Origin: Cadophora sp. MPI-SDFR-AT-0126
Lineage: Eukaryota; Ascomycota; Leotiomycetes; Helotiales; Ploettnerulaceae
Direction of reading: 5' to 3'
Length of the DNA: 64,000 nucleotides
Assembly: GCA_020747065.1 (NCBI GenBank)
Contig: JAGMVK010000003.1
Coordinates: 1,798,001-1,862,000, forward strand
Below, in pieces: positions 45,348-57,825 of this stretch. The position numbers were made by a program, and so were the translations under genes. The first letter of the stretch is position 1. Each line of letters starts with the position of its first letter. The notes beneath the pieces were generated by a model. That model was not told the origin of the DNA and did not search any database. It saw only the letters and a list, made by a program, of their open reading frames with translations.

Positions 45348-47613
45348 GGTAAATGCCTGTGCTTACGAAATCACAATTGATATTGAAGTGTGTGTGGGAC
45401 GGAGAAAATGATGAAATGATTGTGATGACAGTCTTTGATATGTCATTCGGACGAGTGCAGCGCTGCAGCTCTTATACACCACACCGCTGAATAGGTACAG
45501 TATTGAGGGTGAGTTGAAACTTTGAATTCTTCATCTTTCAATACAACAGCTTGTTGAAGAATGCATATCCATGATGAAGAGACTTCAAATTTAGATCATC
45601 ACCTCCTACTTGACAACCGAAGAGAGGGTTTATTGAGCCTTACTGTTTGTCTATCAAATGTCTCACTAAAGTCCATCTCCTTGTAGGGGCCCAGTCAAGG
45701 GAGGGCTTCCCCCAATTTTCCCTTCACCTGGCAATGCCCAAAGGAGAAGAGAATTATCAACGGACCGCTTTTTGTTCGAATCAATAAAGTCACGAAGAGG
45801 GCCAGAGAAGGGACTTAATTCCAAAAATAGTGGCGGAACATCAATACGTGACTTCAGACCACCCTCATTTGGATTCTTTAGGAGAATATCGTCAGTTCAA
45901 ATCTAGATAAACTCGACCCGGCAATTAGAAACGATAGAAAAATATCGGATGGATGGGCGGCTGACTTAGAAAATTTGGGCTGTGGTGTACGATGCCGGTC
46001 CACCAGCGTCAGATGGCGACCACGAAGAACGTTCTGCAGCCTCACACACGGCCAGTCACGTATTAACGGTCAATTTCCCAAGTAGAACATATGAGAAATT
46101 TCCATCGTGCCAGGTGCTTTTGGCAAATTTGTAGAATATGCTCGGGGGAAGCATACTTCACACTGAATGAAGCCCAGCCATCATAACACCACGGATATCA
46201 AGCAGACCAACAACGAAAAATAAGCTCCCAATATAATAACATATCACAACCTCAAACATACCAACAATATAGTATTTACAAGCATGCAAATCCCATCCAA
46301 TTCTCACTCACGCACAAAATCCTCGGCTCCAGGCTTCGGCATACCAGCCGCGTCCATTTACCCATATTACCCAGGCCATCTCGCAAGGTAACTGCTGAAC
46401 TTAAGCAACGACTTGTCATCAGCCACCACTTTTCCTCCGGGGTCCAGCACCCGGATAGAGCGTGGATTGCGGCCCGAGCGATAATTTTAGATGGGAGGGC
46501 AGAGCGATCGCGTCTCAATATCACCAGGGCAGATTTCGCAGGTCGAATAGCCGCGTCCCGACGTACGAGATGAACAGACTTACCAACAAAACAGTACAAG
46601 ATATGGGGACAGATGTGCAGAATCCGTTAGCGCTGGCTTCAGAGGATGAGCTTAGGCGGGCAGTATGTTGGTATGACTTGATCTGACTTTGGTGAAGAGT
46701 ACTTGCGTCCTTAAGAAGCCAGACATGGCGATTCGAAGACCGACTGGAAGTCATGGTCCGAGATTTGCCATTCGGCAATCGAGTATGATATGCAACAAAA
46801 AACATCTGAGCACTTGACTTTCAAGCTGCATGTATACTCGTCTGCACGGACTCCATCTCGGCGGCAAGGGGATGTGGCTAAAGAGCTACGACATGCAACA
46901 GAGACGCAAATCTAAAAATATCATCTTGCGTTGCCCTCCCATTTACTTTCCAGCCCGCTTCCGCCAACACCTCTTCTCGTCTCGTTCCGCCTTGCGGTAA
47001 GCCAGGTAAGTAAAGTCAAATCGAGACAGGCAGGAAGGCTAAAGTCCAATCTGGAGAAGATGTTCGCTCGAAGTAGATGATTCTTAACTGGAATAGGTAA
47101 TCGGACGGGGGGAGGTAGCTAGAGAGAGAAGGGAAAGACGGTGGGTAAAGAGTAGAAAGCGTGCCTTTTGATGAGATGGAGATTGGGCGTATGCAGCTTC
47201 CTTGCTTCTTAGTGGGAGGCGCGAGGTTATAGTTGAGAGACGACGTGCAACAGAAGTGATCGGAGCGCTGGCAGAGAGGGTGGAAGAAGTTTTGACCGGT
47301 TTCTAGAAAACGTCTAACGAGTGATGGAAGAATGGGTGGAAGGGTCGGTGGGTAGCTGTACCCCGGGAAGATGACAGAGGAGGTAGGTCTGGATGTGGAA
47401 CGAACCTTATGTAGAGCATTGCAAGTCCAAGCAATGATAGTAAACTGCAAGTAGTCAAAACCTAACGAAAGCTTAGTAAATCTCAAATTTGATTGGCTTT
47501 TTGAGACCTTTCTGTGGCATTATCCATTTATCACATTATCAATATCCAAACCAGATATGCTCCAACACCGTCGCCATGCCCACTCAGCCCTATGTAAAGA
47601 ATATGAACACTCA
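45348..47613. other. Gene-poor stretch, no supported gene
   Basis: 2.3 kb. The plus strand at 46480-46920 has scraps with protein-like composition in two frames (for example DMGTDVQNPLALASEDELRR), broken by stops, possibly an old gene remnant. A minus-strand frame of 156 codons (47486-47016) is Ser/Pro/Tyr-rich and unconvincing. Confidence 0.4.
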
Positions 47614-49170
47614 TCAGTACAAGCCACAGCCATTATCAGCTCTAGCAAATGCACCCGTGAAGAACTCCTGCATGGCCATGTAGTGGAACAGAATTCCTCC
47701 AAGAACAGCCAAATGCCACAAGTTGTGACTACCTCCGATATAATCAAAGGCACCTGGGCACCACCTCTCTGGAATGTGACTGGCATAGACAACAGCTCCA
47801 ACAAGGTAGACCGTGATACTCTTTGCTATCGGAGCATAGAATTCCCACGCCCAAGCTCCACCTCGATCGAGATTGAGTTGCAATACTGGCGCGAAACCCG
47901 TAGCACCTAGAGTAACGTAGAATGCAACTCTTGCCCACGCCATATCAGCGCGGTTGAAGGTCGGATGCCAGGGAAGGATGACACCGCCCACACCAAGTGT
48001 AGCCGTGAGAGTCATGTAGATCCACCGACTCACAGGCTCGCAGTAAAAAGCGGTGTATTCCGTCGTCATGATTGAAGCTGCGATCAGAAGCGATATGCCA
48101 GTGTAGTCGACACAGGCAAACCGTTCCATGAGTGTTTGGTCCGCAACACTGTTCATGGTGTGCCACATGGTACTGCAAACAAGGCATTTGCAGGCCGCAA
48201 AGAAGAACACCGCTGCGATGCCAACGTCTGTTTTGGTACTGACGGAGAAGTTGACGCTGGTAGGGTAGAAGTAGAAAGCTATTGCCAGGACAATGAACAA
48301 TCCGATGGCGTGTGACCAGATGTTGACCAGTTCATTCGAGAGACCAAACATCGACCGTACGCAATCGACCTTTGATTCCGTGAATCGGTAGCCCTTGACG
48401 ATATGAGGATTGACCCGCCATGGGACAGGCAAATCCTCATATCGGATCAGACCATGCTCTCGTGCTCGAACGATGGCGTTCTGAATATGCTCCTCCATAG
48501 TCTCCGCGGCTTTGAGAGCCCTCTCAATACCCTCATCGACCACCTCCCTCGCTCGTTCGATTCCCTCATCCACCACCCTCCGTCCCTCGTCCATCAAGGT
48601 ACCAGCCGCCCCCACAAAGCCCTGCTCCCTCATCTTGTACGCCCTCGCCTCGAATTCCGACAGTATAGCTTCCAGCAATCCTATCCCGGTGTGCACCTTC
48701 TCACCCATGGTCTCCTTGGCAGCCAGCGCATCCTGGTATCTCGACTCCACCGTCTCAACCATAACCCTCGCCCTCCTTCTCCCAGCACCAATTACCTCTC
48801 CCGAGACCTGCGAGCATCGTGCCCGCACAGCCTGTAGCGTAGCATACGCTCGTGATATCCCAGCATCGATATTGAGGTTTCCGTAGTTCTCCAGGAAGTC
48901 TAGCCGTCGTTCTAATTCAGAGAGGAAAATGTCGACCTTTCACAACGTCAATGTACGTCCACTACGCTGGAGCGTATGATCAGAGTATACCTTGAGCAGC
49001 AATCTATCATCCCCATCCATCCCTGACTCAGTACTTTTCCTCCTCGGGTGAAATGAAGAATGCCGTCTTCTGTAAATGGGCTTGCTGTCTGGATCGTCTT
49101 TGCCTGTCGCAAGCGCACTCTCATGCTGCTCGTAAGACTCAACAGTCAGAGAAGGACCTGTGCAAACCAT
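47614..49170 (-). CDS. izh3: HlyIII/PAQR membrane receptor (Izh3-like)
   Basis: Seven-span membrane protein of the adiponectin-receptor/haemolysin-III family; yeast Izh proteins influence sterol and zinc homeostasis. Two exons: 49170-48991 and 48936-47614; 500 residues. Residues 1-60 are polar and basic (RRRHSSFHPRRKS). A long helical region follows (VDIFLSELERRLDFLE, then Ala/Glu/Arg-rich to about 205). The receptor core starts YEDLPVPWRVNPHIVKGYRF. Zinc-site residues are visible: CSTMWHTM in span 2-3, DYTGI, and the paired His of GGSHNLWHLAVLGGILFHY near the end. The long N-terminal extension matches Izh3 rather than the short Izh1/2/4. The intron uses GTATAC and GAAAG. Confidence 0.88.
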
Positions 49171-50156
49171 CCTGGAGTTCTTCCGGGATAAGCAATGGAT
49201 GGACGGTGTTTATGAAGACGAAGTGGTGGGGGTTCAAGGCGGGGATATCGTCGTCGTCGCCGCTTCTGTTCAGGAGTTGGGGGCTGGGGGAGGATGGTTG
49301 AAATTCACACGTGCGATGAAATTGAAGCTGGATGGAGTTGTATAAATGAGTGGAAGTTGCTCTCAAGCAGTCATGGTCGCACGGGAACGAGAGAGGAATA
49401 ACAATTTGTCCAGTTGTTCGTCTTGTCGAGAAAACGGGGGGGGCGATCCTTGGGTATGGTCTTGCGGATCCACTCTTTTGTTGAGTCGGTAATCTTTCGG
49501 CGGTTGAAGTGCTTGGATGCTGGGCATCAATGGCACAACTGACGAATGGATTAGAAAAATGCTCGAATTGTTTCAGCAGCTGGCGGTGGTAAATCTCGAG
49601 ATTATCCTGTGTTGAATATCGAAAGTTTGGAGGCCCGAAAGTATGATAAAAAGCCCACCCCGTCATCGGGTTGAGACTTTGGGGAGCATGCCAGCAAGAC
49701 CCTTTGTACGAAAGGGGTTTTTCAGTGGGTCTCGTCCGCCCTTGTCAGGCAGTAAGGTTATTCTTCCAATTAGACGGTTGAAATTCTTGAATCTTCTCCA
49801 TAAAGTACCTTAAAAATGATAGCAGAATACCTGGGGTGGACGAAACCCACTGAAAACCCCCTTTCGTACAGCGATCCCTGGCCTGGCATGTGTTTCCTCG
49901 GCAAGTCAAAACCTAAAGCTGTACAGGAGTGGCCAAGTTCTATGTCGCTCAGCACCAATCATATTCTCCTGCCTGTGCTTGAGTTTTTATTCTGTCAATG
50001 TTATTTCTTCGACGTGATAAAATTCGATAGTAAAAAGCAGCTCTCCGATGTCCAAGAATTCGTCCATGGACTTCTCCAGAGCTACCTTATTAAAGTATAT
50101 AATATTTCCCATCCAGTGACGCCTGACTATGCACCTCAAACTCGTTATCTGCCCCA
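49171..50156. other. Intergenic between cyp51 3' end and izh3 5' end
   Basis: Promoter of the Izh3-like gene on the right-to-left strand and 3' flank of cyp51. It contains the inverted repeat listed separately. Frames crossing it on either strand are artefacts of the repeat. Confidence 0.5.
49686..49891. repeat. Inverted repeat with about 56-bp arms
   Basis: Arms at 49686-49741 and 49834-49891. The inner 37 bp (49705-49741 against the complement of 49834-49870) differ at only three or four positions; the outer part shares GCATGCCAG / ACATGCCAG with a diverged stretch of 10-12 bp between. The 92-bp loop is AT-rich. It could be a fold-back element (MITE relic) or an inverted local duplication. 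Confidence 0.8.
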
Positions 50157-51850
<1,694 letters not shown>

Positions 51851-52875
51851 CGTGCGGACGCGACACAATCCCGTTCGTGTGCGGAGGAGGTGAAGTTGAG
51901 ATAATGAGTGTGGTGAGTTGAACTTGGTTGAGACCAGGAAGGCGGTCTCCTAAATATGGGACATTTTTTCAATTCGAGTCGAAGCGCAATCTGCCGCTGA
52001 TTGGCCCGTACCCCTGAATTCTAGATACAATGCTGACCATGACAATCCTGCGTGGGCATTTCGTTTTCGTGAATTCCACATAAATCACAATCGTCTTACG
52101 AGTAATGAACATATGTTACAAACCATTACTATTATTTTGACCTGATTTGTTGCACATAGGACGTCGTGATGGCTTCTTGTTCGTTTTCGTGTTCGGCTCA
52201 ACCAAGCCTCACAAATGCAATTACAAGGGTCAGACAAATGCGGGTCGAGGAAAAGGGGCATCGTCTGATAAGTGGAAGCATAACGAGACCACAAGTGGTT
52301 TGTTGATTCTCGTGGAATGATTGTTCAGGGGCTTGAAAGTTGGTGAGGGCGGTCGGCATACAGTAAAGGGGAATTATGTTTCGACTTTGAATTTTGCACC
52401 CTTATTCGTGTTCGGATAATCAACTTTTGTCTACTAAGGCTTGCCTCTCTATGGCTACCACTCCGCTCTTCTAAAGAGGTTCGGTCTAAATATCCAAGAC
52501 TTGGGGAAAATACGTTTTATGCTGTTAAATATTTTAACCGCTGATAGTAGCTGCCCACTAGATCTTGATCCTTGCGACAATGGGTCACGTATGACAGTTG
52601 TTGGCGTTCACCTAACAAATATGCTTATGACCACATCGAACTTCATAGTGTTTGATTCATTATTTGGAAAGACACAGGCAAACGAGCCCCGTAATTTACA
52701 AATGCCTTTTCCCATGCAAATTATCCTCCCACCTCGAACCATGACTTCCTCCCAAACTCCTTTCCCACCTATTATGCAGCCATTCCCTGAAGTCCAACCC
52801 GTTCGATCTGAAGTATGGCACCTTCCCCAATGCCTCATAGTCGATTCAAGACATTTTTATCCTCGAATGTATCAC
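51851..52875. other. cyp51 promoter and 3' flank of DGAT2 gene
   Basis: About 1 kb. A plus-strand frame of up to 149 codons (to 52890) overlaps the DGAT2 3' end; I see no recognised content and no splice sites, so I leave it out as a gene. Confidence 0.5.
52000..52004 (-). promoter_or_regulatory. CCAAT box upstream of cyp51
   Basis: CCAATCAG on the minus strand, about 150 bp upstream of the cyp51 start codon. CCAAT-binding complex sites at this distance are known to control cyp51 genes in other moulds; here it is only a sequence match. Confidence 0.4.
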
Positions 52876-54663
52876 TTACTCCACAATTGAAAGCTCCTCC
52901 TTGCGGTTTTTAGCAAAGGTGTCTTTCCAAGTGTGCCAAATCGTCTCGAGTTCCTGCATGTACTCCTCGTGAACTCGATCAATTTCCTCCTGCCCCGGTT
53001 GAGAATTTTGCATCACTCTGATCGGCCTCCCAACCACAATGTTCAGCGGCCGTCGATAAGGCATAAGCCCAACATCGTAGTTGAAGATCCCTCGAGCATG
53101 GAAAAGAGGGATTGTGAAACCCAACAGCTTCTTGACCAGAAGCTGGAACTTGTGGATCTTAGGATGCGAGTCCGGCTGTAGCTGGTCATAGAGATCGTTT
53201 TCGCCGAAGGCCAAGACTGGGACCAAGTCGGCTCCAGTCCGGATAGCCATCTTGACAAATCCCTTACGACGCTTGAGAACGAGTCGTAACTGGTGTGGCT
53301 GAGCATCCAGAGACTCTCTAGCTCCTCCGATGACGATGGTGATACCGCGCCCCATACCCTCCTGTAAACATAGTCAGCACAGCACAGCCGCACAGCCATC
53401 AAAGTAACCGAATACGCTTGAAACATACTTTATTTGCGCCTCCTTTGGAAAGCAGGTTCTCACACGACTCTCTGGAGACGGAGGCTATGCCCATGGCTAG
53501 AGCGTAATCCCTGTATATGGGGATCCGGAAGTTGGAATCAAGGGTGAGAAGGGTGTTCTTGATGCCGGGAAAGAGTTGTCCAAATCCAAGAGATTCAGTG
53601 GCAAAAGCCGCGAAGGCACCCAAGGATATTATGCCATGAGGATGATATCCAAAAATGTACTTTCGAGTGGGAGGTAGTTCTTGAGTCCGATGTAGCCTTG
53701 CAGGAAAATAGGATGCAAAAAGCGACCATACGGGTAATGAACGTAGGAATTCTGAACGATGGCTCAATGTTCCAGAAGTCGATGCTGTCGACAACATGCA
53801 GTACAGCATATACGGAATCAAAAGAGGCCAAAATAAAGGTATAGCGCAGAGAAAGAAGAACGTCGACACGCAGAGCGCGATACAAAGCGTGTGCCAAAGT
53901 ACCACTAAAGTCTGGAGTCTCCTTTGTAGAGGCACGTTCATGGGAGCCCATCGAATAGCACTTCTCTCCCACCTCTGGCCTGCTTTTCGGCCACTTGCAA
54001 GTCCATCTTCTTTGCGTCGCTCGAAGGCGTCTTTATGACTTTCGTGTGTATGCTTTTCAAAGCTTGGATCTGGCTTGATGCTGACGAGCTTGGTTCCATT
54101 CTTCTCCTCCTTGAACCTTTCGAATACAGTGGTACTGTGTTTGTCGTCCTTCACTTTACTTTCCTTCCCAGACGAGTGGTCCCCATTGACTTTCCCTTTC
54201 TCAAATGAAGACCCAAGAGAGCTGTTGCTGCTTTTTGATCCAGCTTTCCGATGTTTATTACGGGGTGGAGTTCGCGGGGTATCATCAAGACCCTTGACCA
54301 TTATTAGTGAAATTCAAACGACACTGGAAGCTCGGCATATACCGTAGCAGTGTATTCTTGTTTAGACTCTTGCCTCTCAATCGGAGGTCTCCCTCCCTCC
54401 TGTTCCTTCACATCCTCCTTTTCTGGTGCACCAGTGTCAACAATCCTTAGAACAGAGGCAGTATGTTTCCCACCTGCGCCGTTCGTCCCATTACTTCCAT
54501 TTGCGCCTTTCGTCCCGTTCGTGATATTGTCTTCATTTGTAGCAGCAGCTGGGGCTTCCTCTTCAAGTGCATCTGCATAGCTCTTTGGTGGAAGATTGCT
54601 TTCTTCGCGCTCCTTCGGGTTTGCAGGCTCAGCATTGAGCGGTGCGCTGTCGACAGGCGCCAT
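52876..54663 (-). CDS. dga1: Diacylglycerol O-acyltransferase, DGAT2 family (Dga1)
   Basis: ER/lipid-droplet enzyme that joins acyl-CoA to diacylglycerol, the last step of triacylglycerol synthesis. Three exons: 54663-54343, 54292-53429, 53361-52876; 556 residues. The N-terminal 225 residues are polar, Ala/Asn/Gly- and Lys/Ser-rich, longer than in yeast. A hydrophobic hairpin lies at about 234-274 (VLWHTLCIALCVSTFFFL ... LLIPYMLY). The catalytic block is FGYHPHGIISLGAFAAF (HPHG at about 324-327). RFRIPIYR-like FRIPIYRDYALAMG and GGARESLDA (usual form GGAAE or GGARE) follow. The true start is the ATG at 54663; the exon 2 frame has an ATG at 54301, but it lies within the intron, whose branch site CACTAAT is seen. 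Confidence 0.93.
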
Positions 54664-55704
54664 TGAGATACAGACCTCAAGTGATCTGCGGTAGGCTGCG
54701 CAGGACTGTCTATTCGGGGACTCTGGTTGCACCTGAAAGTCCTGAAAGGGTTATGGAGAACGGGGGAGGTTGCTCAAACTCGGGTTGAGGAGGCATGAAT
54801 GGAGCTAGGACCCGCCTCTGGTTGATGACGTCCCTGGGCTTTTAAGCGGCTCCCTGGTCCGTGGACAGACCCTTCCGAAACATACCTGCATGAGGTCGAG
54901 ACGTGGATATCACATGTAAATTATTCAACGTGAAAAACGAAGCTGCATCAATTTCTCGCTACTGTACGATGACCTCTGCAAATTAATTTTCATTGGGCAG
55001 GACATGCTGTAGCAATTCGTGATTTTAATCTGTTGGGAACACCGAAGAGGTCTGGACTTGCTAATGGTGCTCACCACTCCGTTGAAGAACATGACTGTTG
55101 ACGGAGTGAAGAGCCTACACTTACCATGGCCGAATCAACCCTAACCTACCCTTCGAGTCATGATGTAAATAACTTTCTCGTCAAATAGGCTGTAGGGTAC
55201 AAGTGACGACTACCAGAGCGCCTGAAAAAGCAGCAGTCTCGCTTAGCCGACCTTGCAAACAAAACAATTGCATACAAGTGTCCAAATTGAACAAGAACTG
55301 TGTGAAGAAATGTAAATTTTCTCGTACCATGAAACCCGGGTAGCCGCTAGGAATATGTGAACAAGTTATAGTACAAGCATGATGTATCCCGTCCCAAACC
55401 CAGGTGCCATAACCCCCCAGTGAAATTTTCCCACCCCACCTGTGACAAATGAAAACAATTGAATCATAGCAGGCAGCGAGAGAAAGCCATAGGTCTCTAA
55501 GAACGGTAAAGGTGCTTTTGCAACGATCCGAATCACATGTCTCCCCAACGCCTCCACCGACTTTCCTTCCATGCGAAATCGTTGCAATCAGGTCTGATGT
55601 CTATCTTACATCGAATCTCGCTAATTCACGCCACGCAGAAACGACTGTACGCCAAAAAATGACATAGGACACTTTCGTGTGCCTGTATCCTGTCGAAATT
55701 ATTG
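54664..55704. other. Intergenic, no gene seen
   Basis: DGAT2 promoter and 3' flank of the C2H2 factor. A 73-codon minus-strand frame at 55366-55587 lacks support. Confidence 0.5.
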
Positions 55705-57825
55705 CTATGAGTGCCCCTGAAGAGGTAGCTGAGGGGCGTTCTGTCCGTTGACTTGGCGTCGAAGGGACATGACCTCCTCCAAGAGATGGCTATATCTGTC
55801 TTCCTGGCTCTTTTCCGCATTTTCCATGGCCTGGACTTTTTCAGACAGTTGCTTTACTTTGTCCTCTAATTGCTGGACGTAATTCCACACTCCTCGGTCG
55901 CCAGACGCAAAGAGATTGTTGCTGCTGTCGCCGCTTCCCGTACCTTGGTGACTTGGGCTGCTTGGATACCCTCGTCCAGGAGCAGATCCCCCCTGTGGCT
56001 GAAACATAGCACTGGGGGAGGTAGAACCAGGGCCAGATTGGCCACCATGGGTACCATTGGCAGGCATTTGTTGATTCGATGACTGACTTGGTAGTGTGTA
56101 CCTCTGATCAGGTGGAGCCAAACCTGCAAGAGCAGGAAGTTTAGGTACAAGCGAAGTCCCATGGGGAGATGGAAGGGACATTCCAGGAGACATGGCTGGG
56201 GGGGATGAACGGCCTGACTGTCGTCGACCAAAGTGCTGTTGCTGGAATTGCGTAGTAAGACTTGGTGATCTCTGTCTGTTTATCGAGGAAGGATCGTGTC
56301 CAAGTTGATGCGAATGCATAGCCCCGGGGCTGAGAGGCTTCGGACTTTCCGTCATGCCACTCTGTGAAAACATGGAATTTCCTCCGGTGCTCAGTGGTAT
56401 CGAAGAAATACTTGTGTTGGGAGTGTGACTACCAACTATACTGTTTTGCATACTAGGGGAGGTGGATGCCGAAGATCCGCCTCGGTCAGCATTGGGAGGG
56501 TATAGACCTCCAGAAGTCTGACCAGGTCGAGGACCAGCCGGTGGGTAGGTACTCGGCGTTCGAGAATGGGTAGAGTAGCTATCTCCACTACCAGGACCGG
56601 ATACATGTTGAGCTTTAATACTAGGAAGACTGTATCGGCGTCGCTCCTCCTCCGTCATTTCATTCTCGTTGGGGTGTGGTGTTCCATTGGCGTACAGCAC
56701 GCCATCCATCATACTCTCATCGCCGTCCCCAGCATTCGAGCCGTCGTAATCGTCATCTCCTCCAAAACTCCCCATACTAGCTCTTCTCCCAGCACAGCCA
56801 CCCTGTCCTTTACTGTGGCGAGCAAGTGCATCCCCGCGAGCGAATTTGCGATCACATTTTGGACAAATGTGTGGTCGTTCGCCAGTGTGCAGCTTCATGT
56901 GGCGCTTCAGGTCATGCAGACGTCGAAATCGCATTTGACATGTTTGACAGACGTACGGCTTTTCTTGGCTGTGCGTTAGAAGATGACTCTTGAGGTTATG
57001 ATGTCGTGTGAACTCGGTCTCGCAATATGGACATTTGTGTTTCTTCTGTGACGGCGATCTTGGTGCCAACTGCTGTCCTGGCATGGGCAAACTCAAACCC
57101 CTCGAAGGCATCCTCGGATCTTGTTGGCCGAGCACATTTCCGGGAAAAGACAAGGCACGATTGGGTTGTTGCTCATCACTAGGTGTCTGAAGCATATTGT
57201 TGGGTGCAGCTCTTGGTTCTCGAGCTTCAGCATCGATAGCGCTCGTCATTGCTGCAGGACTAGCAACGAGGGTTGAGCTTGCGGTCGCAGTTTGTGCTGA
57301 ACTGCCCAAACTTGCGAGGCTTGTTACACTTGCCGGGCTGGTTTCCTGAGTAGTGGTCTCGAAGTTCATTGGACTAGGAATAGAGATGGCATTTGCGGCA
57401 GTTGACAGCCCTTCACTCAAAGTCGTCGTTGCAACTGGCGCATCTTGAGGTTTACTCATTCCAGTTCCGCCACCAGCCATAAGCGACGAGAGGGCCTTAT
57501 GGCCTGGATTTTCACTCATCGCAGGCTGTTGCTCTCGTCGCTGATTCTCCTCAAGCCTCCTCCGCTCGTCGGCCAAAGCTGCCTCACCAGTAAGCGGAAT
57601 AGGAGTGTATCCCGGAGAGAAAGTCCCTTTGAACCGTGGGGATTTCGGGGATGGAGAGCCGGCGAGCCCAGCATGTGCAATGGACGTCAAGGATGCAGGC
57701 ACTTGATCTGACCGGCCTCGCTTTAGGGATTTGGATCGAGCGGGATCGAGATCAGATGTGGTGACGGGTTCGGACAAGGTCGTACTGAACAGAGGAGCTG
57801 ATACTCCAGGGTTCTCTGATGCCAT
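55705..57825 (-). CDS. C2H2 zinc-finger transcription factor (Azf1-like)
   Basis: Intronless frame of 706 residues from an ATG. Three tandem fingers at about 265-285 (CPYCETEFTRHHNLKSHLLTH), 293-313 (CQTCQMRFRRLHDLKRHMK) and 321-344 (CPKCDRKFARGDALARH, ending in a Cys, so C2HC). Linkers SQEKPYV and TGERPHI are the standard type. Flanks are disordered: Ser/Thr/Ala-rich before, and Ser/Pro/Gln-rich after with an acidic patch (GGDDDYDG). A coiled coil lies at about 650-695 (VQQLEDKVKQLSEKVQAMENAE), probably for dimerisation. The finger sequence, in particular FARGDALARH followed by GGCAGRR, resembles the Azf1 group of ascomycetes; targets are not deducible. Confidence 0.9.
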   Translation of the reverse strand: MASENPGVSAPLFSTTLSEPVTTSDLDPARSKSLKRGRSDQVPASLTSIAHAGLAGSPSPKSPRFKGTFSPGYTPIPLTGEAALADERRRLEENQRREQQPAMSENPGHKALSSLMAGGGTGMSKPQDAPVATTTLSEGLSTAANAISIPSPMNFETTTQETSPASVTSLASLGSSAQTATASSTLVASPAAMTSAIDAEAREPRAAPNNMLQTPSDEQQPNRALSFPGNVLGQQDPRMPSRGLSLPMPGQQLAPRSPSQKKHKCPYCETEFTRHHNLKSHLLTHSQEKPYVCQTCQMRFRRLHDLKRHMKLHTGERPHICPKCDRKFARGDALARHSKGQGGCAGRRASMGSFGGDDDYDGSNAGDGDESMMDGVLYANGTPHPNENEMTEEERRRYSLPSIKAQHVSGPGSGDSYSTHSRTPSTYPPAGPRPGQTSGGLYPPNADRGGSSASTSPSMQNSIVGSHTPNTSISSIPLSTGGNSMFSQSGMTESPKPLSPGAMHSHQLGHDPSSINRQRSPSLTTQFQQQHFGRRQSGRSSPPAMSPGMSLPSPHGTSLVPKLPALAGLAPPDQRYTLPSQSSNQQMPANGTHGGQSGPGSTSPSAMFQPQGGSAPGRGYPSSPSHQGTGSGDSSNNLFASGDRGVWNYVQQLEDKVKQLSEKVQAMENAEKSQEDRYSHLLEEVMSLRRQVNGQNAPQLPLQGHS

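Noticed and set aside
46321..46460. Stretch that briefly looked like a 5S rRNA or tRNA remnant
   Set aside because: Internal control boxes and stem pairing could not be found; resemblance limited to a CTTAAGC word.
47016..47486. 156-codon minus-strand frame just downstream of the Izh3-like gene
   Set aside because: Ser/Pro/Tyr-rich with no recognised motif and no splice signals; probably untranslated sequence.
49139..49666. 175-codon minus-strand frame in the promoter of the Izh3-like gene
   Set aside because: Overlaps the first exon of that gene in another frame; His/Ser/Pro-rich, no motif.
52441..52890. 149-codon plus-strand frame running into the DGAT2 3' end
   Set aside because: No domain and the left half reads as random; overlaps the coding end of dga1.
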